From positions 1 to 7,167 of the forward strand of contig JBOGVG010000146.1 of the NCBI GenBank assembly GCA_050692435.1: DNA of 7,167 bases, given 5' to 3'. The DNA is from AC-69 sp050692435. Lineage in GTDB: Bacteria > Actinomycetota > UBA4738 > HRBIN12. Below are positions 1 to 5,022 of the stretch, piece by piece. How positions within the stretch are numbered: the stretch's first letter is position 1; every line of letters starts with the position of its first letter. The notes beneath the pieces are model-generated. The model worked only from the letters and a program-made list of their open reading frames with translations. It was not told where the DNA came from and did not search any database. The position numbers and the translations under genes were made by a program.

Positions 1-203
1 TCACCGATCGGGAACGCGAGGTGCTCCAGGTCGCGGCCGAAGGCCTCACGGCCCGTCAGATCGCCTCGCGCCTCGGCGTGCGCGAGCGCACGGTGACGAC
101 CCACCTGGGCCGCATCTACAGCAAGCTCGGTGTGGGGACCCGGGTCGCCGCCATCCGGCTGGCGGCCGATGCAGGCCTCGTCTCCGTGGGGATGCCCGAG
201 TAA
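1..203 (+). CDS. LuxR/NarL-family transcriptional regulator, C-terminal HTH domain (5' end outside window)
   Basis: Reading in the frame that begins at base 3 gives TDREREVLQVAAEGLTARQI followed by a helix-turn-helix and recognition helix (ASRLGVRERTVTTHLGRIY, then SKLGV). This is the classic GerE/LuxR DNA-binding domain, with the conserved T-x-R-E-x-x-V-L opening and the V-x-x-H-x-x-x-I-x-x-K-L core. About 67 residues are present. The protein ends ten or so residues after the last helix, as is usual for this family. The N-terminal part (a receiver, PAS, ATPase or other sensor) lies outside the window, so the signal and the exact subfamily cannot be told. The GTG at base 21 is internal to the domain and is not a credible start. 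The stop TAA overlaps the next gene's ATG (TAATG), so the two are probably co-transcribed and translationally coupled. The role as a DNA-binding regulator is secure; its targets are unknown. Confidence 0.88.
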   Translation, partial: TDREREVLQVAAEGLTARQIASRLGVRERTVTTHLGRIYSKLGVGTRVAAIRLAADAGLVSVGMPE

Positions 204-1426
204 TGGCCGTGGAGAGGATCTCGCGCGAGAACTGGAGGAGCGTGGCCGGGCGGCTGGTCCTCTTCGCGCTGCTCGTCTTCGCCCTCACCGCCCGTGTCGG
301 GGAGCTCGCCCTCTCGCTTCGCCATCTCGAATCCGGGCCACCCGTTTCGCGACTGACCTACCTCCCAAGATTCACGGACATCGCGGCAGCCGAGGGGCGA
401 CCCTACCGCGACTTCCCCGTCGAGTATCCACCCGTGTCGCTCGGGGCTATCGAGCTCGTGGCCGGGACGAACGGCAACGAGACTGGCCTGCGCCTGGTCT
501 GGTTCATGTTCCTCTGCGACCTCGTCACCGCCGCCGCGCTGGCCTTCGGTTGGGGACGAAGGACCGCGGTCCTCTACCTGGTCCTCACCGTGCCGCTGCT
601 CGGCTTCCTGTACACGACGATCGACCTCCTCTCCGCGGCGCTGGCAGTGAGTGCGGTCGCGCTCGTGGCTCGAGGGCGCGAACGGCTGGGAGGCGTGGCG
701 TTCGCCGCCGCCATCCTGGCCAAGGTGTGGCCGGTTGTGCTGTTGCCGGTGCTGGTCCTACAGCGGAATCGGCGAGCGCTCGCCTGGTCGGTAGCGGCGC
801 TCGCGCTCGGCACGTTCGCGTGGGTGTGGTGGGGTGGGCCGTCGGCCCCGCTGCAGGTGGCCACCCAACGTCACACTCCCGGATGGGAGTACGAGAGCCT
901 GGTCGGCTCGATCCTGTGGGCCCTCGGACGCGGCTTCGTCAGCATCAACGACTCCTCCCGGCTGGGCGTCGCCCCGTGGTGGGCCAAGGCGCTGTTACTC
1001 GGCGTGGCCGTGGCCGGGATCGCTGCCGTGTGGTATCGGGCTTCTCGGCGGGAGCCGCGGGAGCTTGGCCTTCCGGCGATGGCTGCGCTGTCGATCCTCA
1101 TGCTGTCCGCACCGCTCCTCTCGCACCCCTACGTGATCTGGCTCGCCCCGTGGGCCGCCATCGCCTGGACGGAGCGAACGGCGTACGTGCGGTGGCTGCT
1201 GGCCGCGCTGATGCTGGTGAGCGGATTGCTGGTCGTCGCGTACGGTTCGGCGCTTCCCGACGTCGCCCTGTGGTCGGTGAAGGTGATCCTGCTGCTCCGG
1301 AACGCCTTGCTTGCGGCCGTTCCCGCCGTCTACCTGCTCGAGCGAAGGGTCGTGCCCCCCAAGGGTCCGGCCACCGGGACGGGCGTGGAGACCCGCCTGA
1401 AGATCAGCCCGTCGGCGTCCTCGTAG
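203..1426 (+). CDS. polytopic membrane glycosyltransferase, GT87/DUF2029-like
   Basis: A 407-residue integral membrane protein with about nine or ten hydrophobic segments. The first lies near residues 15-37 and the last near 360-378, followed by a polar tail of about 27 residues. Features match the GT87 mannosyltransferase-like family. A YRDFPVEYPP motif at residues 68-77 follows the first membrane helix (the usual Y-x-D-F-x-x-E-Y-P-P). An acidic residue D141 lies in a membrane loop, a GGVAFAAAILAKVWPVVLLP segment spans 163-182, and LLSHPYVIWLAPW lies at 305-317. Known members use polyprenol-phosphate sugars to extend glycolipids or cell-wall glycans on the outer face of the membrane; substrate and acceptor here are unknown. 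The ATG overlaps the upstream stop by one base, with only a weak G-rich stretch upstream, which suggests translational coupling to the luxR-type gene. The 3' end overlaps the opposing gene by 97 bp. Family assignment is moderately sure and function is inferred. Confidence 0.82.
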   Translation: MAVERISRENWRSVAGRLVLFALLVFALTARVGELALSLRHLESGPPVSRLTYLPRFTDIAAAEGRPYRDFPVEYPPVSLGAIELVAGTNGNETGLRLVWFMFLCDLVTAAALAFGWGRRTAVLYLVLTVPLLGFLYTTIDLLSAALAVSAVALVARGRERLGGVAFAAAILAKVWPVVLLPVLVLQRNRRALAWSVAALALGTFAWVWWGGPSAPLQVATQRHTPGWEYESLVGSILWALGRGFVSINDSSRLGVAPWWAKALLLGVAVAGIAAVWYRASRREPRELGLPAMAALSILMLSAPLLSHPYVIWLAPWAAIAWTERTAYVRWLLAALMLVSGLLVVAYGSALPDVALWSVKVILLLRNALLAAVPAVYLLERRVVPPKGPATGTGVETRLKISPSASS

Positions 1427-2874
1427 ACCAGCTGCCAGCCGGGGTCGGCCTGCATCTTCGGGATGAGGTGGGGCTGCTGGTCTCGGGCGAGCACGGCGAC
1501 GTCCACGTTCCAGGCGTTCAGGGTGGCCTGCCAACCCTCCACCCCCGTCGAGACGGCGTAGTACTCCCACCACACGCTCTGGGGAAGGACCTCGATCCGG
1601 GAGTCGGCCACCACCGGGTTCTGGGGGAACTCGAGCTCCAGCCACGAGCCCCACTCCTGCGCGTTGAACATGAGCTCCCCTGGTCGCAGGATCTGGTGCA
1701 GCTCTCGGGTGATCCCCGCCGGAGCGAACAATAGCCTGCCTCCTTCCGGCATCGCCGATCCGGTGTAGGGCACCCACGGGATCATGATTCCGAGGATAGC
1801 CGCCGCGAGCACGCCGACGATGGCGGTGTTCAGGGGTCCGGCGGGGTCCCGGCGTTCGGTGGACGCCGGCCGATGCCACAGGACGCCGGCAAGCACGATC
1901 GGGGCGATCATGGCCCACCAGTACACGCCGCGGATGGCGGTCAGGCCGATCGCCAGGAACACCGCGAGGGGCAGCAGCGACCCCCACGGGACCGGTCGGC
2001 GCACCCTGGCGATCAGCAATGCCGCCACGGCGACGACCGACAGGAAGAACACGGCCCCCGTATAGGCTTCGATCGTTGGGGGCTGCCACTCCGCGATCGT
2101 TCTCCGGATGACGGGGTTCGTTGCCAGGTCGGCGGAGTAGGACCACACCCGATAGCCGTAGGGATTCACCATCGTCGCGAGCACGCTGCCGAGCCCGGCG
2201 AGGAGCAGCGTGCGAGATCCGCGTCCCTGCACCCACCGGTCCTCGACCCACGCCAGCCAGAGCATCAAGGGAGCCAGGAAGAAGCTCCCATGCAGGTTGG
2301 CCCACAGGACGGTGACCGGGACCACGATCCACACGAGTCCGGGACGCGTGCGCCGGCGGGCCACCAGCCAGGCCGTCAGGGCGAAGAAGACCATGCCGAG
2401 GAGTTGCGGTCGAAGCTGGAACCCTGCCGGGAGTAGGACGCCACTGGCCAGCGTGAGCCACGCCGCGCGTTTGGTCGGCGCCCCCACCGCACGGCAGGCG
2501 AGGAACACGAAGGTGAGCACCAGGGCCATCAAGAGCGCGCGGAGCACCACCAGCCCGAACCATCCGCCGAGTCGGAACGCGGTGGCCAGGACGATCTGGG
2601 CCAGCCACTGTTGGTTGAGCCAGGGCTCGCCGGCTGCCGTGGCGGTGAACACGTCGGTCCGCAGGATCGCGTGGGCGTTGAGCATGATGTCGCCTGCGCG
2701 GAGCTGGTAGGCCAGATCGATCGCGACGAGTGGCGTCCCCGTCATCACGAGGACGGGAATGACGACCCCGGCCGCCGCCCAGACATGCGAGAGCCGGATC
2801 CTCCCGAGCGCCGAAGCGAACAACCGAGGCGCGCCGGGAGGTGCAGAGGCGATCGCGGACCTGGGGCCGGCCAT
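1330..2874 (-). CDS. large polytopic membrane protein, GT-C glycosyltransferase-like
   Basis: A 514-residue protein on the minus strand with about ten hydrophobic segments and a C-terminal soluble domain. The N-terminal third shows the pattern common to GT-C-fold membrane glycosyltransferases. An acidic residue (D53) sits in the first extracytoplasmic loop after membrane helix 1. AGDIMLN follows, then RTDVFTATAAGEPWLNQQWLA (residues 72-92; D74 and the PW...QQWL element). Later hallmarks are QLRPQLLGMVFFAL (153-166), WANLHGSFFLAPL (191-203), NPYGYRVW (237-244) and EWQPP (262-266). The soluble tail contains FNAQEWGSWLELEFP and VVADSRIEVLP (about 403-431), then YEDADGLIFRRV (484-495). I recall this architecture from actinobacterial and chloroflexal proteins usually left as hypothetical, so sugar donor and acceptor are unknown. 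The ATG at 2874-2872 has GAGG about ten bases upstream. Its last 32 codons plus stop are antisense to the end of the GT87-like gene. It is transcribed divergently from the tad operon. Confidence 0.82.
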   Translation of the reverse strand: MAGPRSAIASAPPGAPRLFASALGRIRLSHVWAAAGVVIPVLVMTGTPLVAIDLAYQLRAGDIMLNAHAILRTDVFTATAAGEPWLNQQWLAQIVLATAFRLGGWFGLVVLRALLMALVLTFVFLACRAVGAPTKRAAWLTLASGVLLPAGFQLRPQLLGMVFFALTAWLVARRRTRPGLVWIVVPVTVLWANLHGSFFLAPLMLWLAWVEDRWVQGRGSRTLLLAGLGSVLATMVNPYGYRVWSYSADLATNPVIRRTIAEWQPPTIEAYTGAVFFLSVVAVAALLIARVRRPVPWGSLLPLAVFLAIGLTAIRGVYWWAMIAPIVLAGVLWHRPASTERRDPAGPLNTAIVGVLAAAILGIMIPWVPYTGSAMPEGGRLLFAPAGITRELHQILRPGELMFNAQEWGSWLELEFPQNPVVADSRIEVLPQSVWWEYYAVSTGVEGWQATLNAWNVDVAVLARDQQPHLIPKMQADPGWQLVYEDADGLIFRRVSTPVPVAGPLGGTTLRSSR

Positions 2875-2927
2875 ACCTTGCCATCCTCGGCTGGCCTCTT
2901 AAGTGACTGAAGCGCGAGCAATCATCC

Positions 2928-2943
2928 TACGTAGAACTTCGTA
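2928..2943. repeat. imperfect dyad TACGTAG-AA-CTTCGTA, possible operator
   Basis: Two 7-base arms match as inverted repeats at 6 of 7 positions around a 2-base spacer. The left arm is also inside a perfect CTACGTAG palindrome (2927-2934). The dyad overlaps the TAGGAT -10-like element of the minus strand, where a repressor would be expected to sit. No particular regulator can be named; the odds of a chance dyad of this size in a 177-base region are not negligible. Confidence 0.35.
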
Positions 2944-2991
2944 CGCAGAGTCCGTGGAAGTCGGAATACCCAGCTTCAAGCCTGTCCCCTA

Positions 2992-3005
2992 CCTTACCGA
3001 TAAGG
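2992..3005 (+). repeat. small hairpin in the flp leader (CCTTA-CCGA-TAAGG)
   Basis: A perfect 5-base-pair inverted repeat with a 4-base loop lies about 45 bases upstream of the pilin start codon. If transcription begins upstream, it would form a 5' leader hairpin that could protect the abundant pilin mRNA. If the promoter overlaps it, it could instead be part of a binding site. The stem is short, so this is tentative. Confidence 0.3.
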
Positions 3006-3036
3006 CATCAGAGGCATTCGGTGCCGAGTTTGATCG

Positions 3037-3046
3037 AAGGGAGGTG
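3037..3046 (+). promoter_or_regulatory. strong ribosome binding site for flp (AAGGGAGGTG)
   Basis: An extended Shine-Dalgarno sequence with nearly full complementarity to the 16S rRNA tail, five bases before the ATG at 3052. It fixes the flp start and is stronger than the sites of the following tadE and cpaE genes, as expected for a major structural pilin needed in large amounts. Confidence 0.85.
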
Positions 3047-3051
3047 AACGG

Positions 3052-3261
3052 ATGTTCCTCGCACTCTACGTCGGGGCGCAGAGCTTCGTGACGCGGATGC
3101 GCGACCGGTTCACGCGGGAAGACGGTGCAGTCGCAACTGAGTACGCGCTGCTGCTCGTCCTCATCGCTCTGGCGATCGTGGTTGCTGCCATCGCACTCGG
3201 TCTTGCGATCGCGAACGTGTTCAACACCGGAGCGAGCTCACTGGGAACGGTTGGTACCTAG
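3052..3261 (+). CDS. flp: Flp/Fap-type type IVb major pilin
   Basis: A 69-residue prepilin. A polar, basic leader of 25 residues ends in REDG, followed by AVATEYALLLVLIALAIVV. The class III (TadV/CpaA-type) prepilin peptidase would cut between G25 and A26, placing the required Glu (E30) at mature position +5 with Tyr next to it, the E-Y pair typical of Flp pilins. The mature protein would be about 44 residues: one long hydrophobic helix (to about residue 55) and a short Ser/Thr/Gly-rich C-terminus. This is the subunit that polymerises into the adhesive Flp pilus. It is the first gene of the tad operon, has the best ribosome binding site in the window and is followed by a hairpin cluster, which fits separate high expression. 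No prepilin peptidase gene is seen in the window. Confidence 0.95.
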   Translation: MFLALYVGAQSFVTRMRDRFTREDGAVATEYALLLVLIALAIVVAAIALGLAIANVFNTGASSLGTVGT

Positions 3262-3277
3262 TCCTACGGAAACGAAC

Positions 3278-3298
3278 GAGCGGCCTCGTCGGCCGCTC
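3278..3298 (+). terminator. perfect GC-rich hairpin after flp (8-bp stem), possible attenuator
   Basis: GAGCGGCC and GGCCGCTC flank a 5-base TCGTC loop: a perfect 8-base-pair stem starting 16 bases after the flp stop. No T-run follows, so it is not a canonical intrinsic terminator. In a high-GC actinobacterium it could still act as a partial terminator or as a 3' stabiliser that leaves flp mRNA in excess over the downstream tad genes. The inverted repeat is seen directly; the role is inferred. Confidence 0.5.
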
Positions 3299-3339
3299 AC
3301 TCTCAGGGTCGGGGAGAGTGAGGGGCCGACAGAAGTCGG
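3296..3339 (+). repeat. two further hairpins in the flp-tadE gap
   Basis: CTCACTCTC (3296-3304) pairs perfectly with GAGAGTGAG (3314-3322) around a 9-base loop. Immediately after, CCGAC (3326-3330) pairs with GTCGG (3335-3339) around AGAA. The first shares three bases (3296-3298) with the 3' arm of the preceding 8-bp hairpin, so those two cannot both form completely, an arrangement that could switch. The whole 112-base gap between flp and tadE is largely occupied by these structures. Confidence 0.45.
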
Positions 3340-3373
3340 TCACAAAGGCGAAGGCGGAGGTAGCCGCGCGATC

Positions 3374-3796
3374 ATGAGAGTCATCAGGGACCGCATCTCG
3401 CGGGAGGAGGGAGTGGCGGCCGTTGAGTTCGCCATCATCCTGCCGCTTCTGTGTCTCATCCTGTTCGGGGTTCTCGAGTTCGGGCGGGTGTGGAGCCAGT
3501 ACCAGCTGTACCAAGGTGCGGCCAGGGAAGGCGCCCGGTGCGCCGCGGTGAAGGCGACTGAGTTCAGCGACTGCGACATTGAGGACGAGGTCCACCAAGC
3601 CGCGGCCCCCTACGACGTCAATGACCCCATCGCCGTCAACATCGTCGGCGTGGGCGCCGCCCCGAACGGGTGTACGGACGCCACCCGGGGCGAAGACGTG
3701 GCGGTCTCGTGGGACCAGCCCCTCCAGGTCGACATCCCGTTCTGGAACAACCTGACCGTGAACTCGAACATCGAGGCGGTGTTCCGATGCGAGTAA
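3374..3796 (+). CDS. tadE: TadE-family pseudopilin
   Basis: A 140-residue TadE-like protein. After a basic leader (RVIRDRISREEG) comes VAAVEFAIILPLLCLILFGVLEFGRVW. G13/V14 is a class III prepilin cleavage motif with Glu (E18) at +5, and the downstream hydrophobic helix (about 14-35) ends in the family's LEFGR signature. The exported part continues with QLYQGAAREGARCAAV, also typical. TadE is a minor pseudopilin processed by the same peptidase as Flp and needed for pilus assembly. The frame stays open upstream to 3125, but that extension is antisense-like overlap with flp. The ATG at 3374 is chosen because the family's leader starts here, though GGAGG (3356-3360) is 13 bases away, longer than ideal. 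Four cysteines (56, 67, 100, 139) lie in the exported domain. The stop overlaps the next gene's start by ten bases. Confidence 0.9.
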   Translation: MRVIRDRISREEGVAAVEFAIILPLLCLILFGVLEFGRVWSQYQLYQGAAREGARCAAVKATEFSDCDIEDEVHQAAAPYDVNDPIAVNIVGVGAAPNGCTDATRGEDVAVSWDQPLQVDIPFWNNLTVNSNIEAVFRCE

Positions 3797-4965
3797 GGCG
3801 GTTCAGCCTGATGCGGCTTCGCGACGAAGAGCGCGGGGCAGTCGCGGCGATCGTGGCCATCTGCCTGATCTGCCTGATCGGCATGCTGGTGCTGACGTTC
3901 GATCTCGGACACGGTGTGGCTCTCAAACGGAACATGGTGAACGGAGCCGACGCCGGTGCCCTGGCCGCGGCGAGGGAGTGCGGGCTCGCAAATGGCGACG
4001 TGGCGGCGAAGCAAGCCGCCGCCGACCTGGTCACTGACAACAACGACGCGGCGACGCTCTTGCCCGACCCTGACGGTTTCGAGGTTGACCCCGAGGGCGC
4101 CCAATGCGACGGGACTGCCGGCTCGCTCGAAGGCGGGGTCGGCCGGGTGACAGTAAGGACCACGGTCCCGGTGGAGTACTTCTTCGCCCCGATCTTCGGG
4201 ATCAACAACGGTACCGTCGTGGCCTCCGCCACCGCGGAGTGGACCATGGGCCTTACCAATCCGGCTCCGATCAAGGTCGACCAGCTCAAGGTCGAGCAGT
4301 GCATCGAGGAGGGCGAGCAGGACGCCGAGGGCAGGGTCGATTGCTACTTCACGTTCGAGAAGGGGAAAGCGCCGTTGAACAGCGATTGGGGATGGCTCAA
4401 TCTCCCCGAGGGGTGGCCGAATCAAAAGGCCGGTGACCTCAACCCCATGAAATGCTCGTCGCAGGCGGGTGGCTCGAAGGACCTCGGTGACTACATCGGC
4501 GGGATGGGCGGGATGGGGACCGCGGGCGGCCCGACGCTCCTGCCGGAGCTGTGGGACCCGGAGGGTACCGGCAATCCCCCCACGTGGGTGTGTGGCTCGA
4601 CCGGGCACAAGCAGAGTTCCGTCCAGGCCATCCAGGATTGGGTGGACAACGTGAAAAGCTTGATGGCCGGGGGGGAGCTCGAGTCCGAGCCGGCCGTCCT
4701 CTTCCCGATCGTGGCGTGCGACCCCGCCAAGACGCTCGGCGATCCGGACTGCCGCGAATGGAAGTACACGCCGGGCGTGGCCTACCCGGTCGTCAAGCTC
4801 CAGGGCTTCTATGTCAGAGAGGCGTGGAATGGGCAGCAGGCCAGAAGGCAGCCCAACTGCCACTTCACGCGCCAGGGCTCCGATGTGTTCTGCATCCACC
4901 TGCAGACGACCGGACCCGACGTGCCGACCTCAGGTGGTGCCGTGATAGTTCGGCTCGTGGACTAA
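3787..4965 (+). CDS. TadE/G-like Flp pilus-associated protein with cysteine-rich exported domain
   Basis: A 392-residue protein. Residues 13-65 match the 'putative Flp pilus-assembly TadE/G-like' N-terminal domain: EERGAVAAIVAICLICL, a transmembrane helix (about 19-38), D39-L-G-H, then NMVNGADAGALAAARE. A motif like a cleavage site (G17/A18) is present, but +5 is Ile, not Glu, so it probably stays membrane-anchored, as TadG does. A large exported domain follows, with VTVRTTVPVEYFFAPIFG, the unusual DWGWLNLPEGWP (200-211), a Gly/Met-rich GGMGGMG stretch (238-244) and ten cysteines (65, 107, 172, 186, 223, 269, 311, 322, 358, 369), an even number that fits disulfides. No enzymatic motif was recognised. 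The start ATG 3787 overlaps tadE (ATGCGAGTAA) and has GAGGCGG upstream; an ATG at 3811 (residue 9) is a possible alternative. TadG proteins are thought to anchor or stabilise the pilus at the surface; the role here is inferred from context. Confidence 0.85.
   Translation: MRVRRFSLMRLRDEERGAVAAIVAICLICLIGMLVLTFDLGHGVALKRNMVNGADAGALAAARECGLANGDVAAKQAAADLVTDNNDAATLLPDPDGFEVDPEGAQCDGTAGSLEGGVGRVTVRTTVPVEYFFAPIFGINNGTVVASATAEWTMGLTNPAPIKVDQLKVEQCIEEGEQDAEGRVDCYFTFEKGKAPLNSDWGWLNLPEGWPNQKAGDLNPMKCSSQAGGSKDLGDYIGGMGGMGTAGGPTLLPELWDPEGTGNPPTWVCGSTGHKQSSVQAIQDWVDNVKSLMAGGELESEPAVLFPIVACDPAKTLGDPDCREWKYTPGVAYPVVKLQGFYVREAWNGQQARRQPNCHFTRQGSDVFCIHLQTTGPDVPTSGGAVIVRLVD
3859..3876 (+). repeat. 9-bp tandem duplication (ATCTGCCTG x2) in the TadE/G-like membrane helix
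   Basis: Two identical in-frame copies of ATCTGCCTG encode Ile-Cys-Leu twice (residues 25-30), followed by a diverged third unit ATCGGCATG (Ile-Gly-Met). It puts two cysteines in the transmembrane helix and looks like slippage that kept the frame. Confidence 0.6.
4501..4518 (+). other. G-quadruplex motif on the coding strand of the TadE/G-like gene
   Basis: GGGATGGGCGGGATGGGG has four G-runs of at least three bases separated by loops of 2, 1 and 2 bases, meeting the standard G3N1-7 rule with very short loops. It is on the sense strand, so the mRNA could also fold. It encodes part of the GGMGGMG linker and arises from a 9-bp in-frame tandem repeat (GGCGGGATG at 4498-4506 and 4507-4515). The motif is seen directly; whether it folds in the cell is unknown. 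Confidence 0.6.
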
Positions 4966-4968
4966 ACC

Positions 4969-4987
4969 TCGGCCGACGGGCGGCCGA
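4969..4987 (+). repeat. perfect hairpin between the TadE/G-like gene and cpaB
   Basis: TCGGCCG and CGGCCGA form a perfect 7-base-pair stem around ACGGG, three bases after the stop codon and 35 bases before the cpaB start. A short A-run, not a T-run, follows, so a strong plus-strand intrinsic terminator is unlikely. It may trim or stabilise mRNA, or moderate read-through into cpaB. It shares a CGGCC/GGCCG core with the hairpin after flp. The remaining gap contains only the cpaB ribosome binding site. Confidence 0.5.
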
Positions 4988-5022
4988 AAACCGAAGGCGA
5001 CACCGCAACAGGGGGGATACAG

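Larger units (their letters stand above)
2875..3051. promoter_or_regulatory. divergent intergenic control region between the membrane protein gene and the tad operon
   Basis: These 177 bases are clearly richer in A+T than the flanking genes and contain no convincing gene. An open frame from GTG 2903 to 3091 exists, but it lacks a ribosome binding site, has unbiased third positions and runs into flp. The region must carry promoters in both directions. Candidates, all weak: on the plus strand, GGAAT at 2963-2967 and GTC at 2984-2986 with a 16-base spacer, resembling an ECF-sigma promoter; also TACCTT at 2990-2995 as a -10-like element without a good -35. On the minus strand, TAGGAT (2930-2925) resembles an actinobacterial -10 and would give a leader of about 40 bases for the membrane protein gene. 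That a control region is here follows from the layout; the specific boxes are guesses. Confidence 0.6.

Noticed and set aside
130..1734. 534-codon open frame on the plus strand
   Set aside because: An Arg/Pro/Ala/Gly-rich translation in an alternative frame of the GT87-like gene that runs on antisense to the opposing gene; typical of high-GC shadow frames.
995..2884. 629-codon open frame on the minus strand
   Set aside because: Longer than the real gene there, but its Arg/Gly/Pro-rich translation has no membrane segments or domain motifs; it shadows the 514-residue membrane protein, which has clear hydrophobic helices and family motifs.
2903..3091. Open frame of 62 codons starting at GTG in the flp upstream region
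   Set aside because: No ribosome binding site, no third-position GC bias, contains the flp ribosome binding site and overlaps the flp start; best read as non-coding.
3278..3298. Canonical rho-independent terminator after flp
   Set aside because: The stem is perfect but no T-run follows; at most a partial terminator or stabiliser, so it was given with modest confidence.
3125..3373. Longer N-terminus for TadE
   Set aside because: The extension would overlap most of flp in another frame and place 83 unrelated residues before the prepilin leader; the ATG at 3374 gives the expected short leader.
3610..4899. 429-codon open frame on the minus strand
   Set aside because: Antisense to the well-supported tadE and TadE/G-like genes; composition is typical of a shadow frame and it has no recognisable domain.
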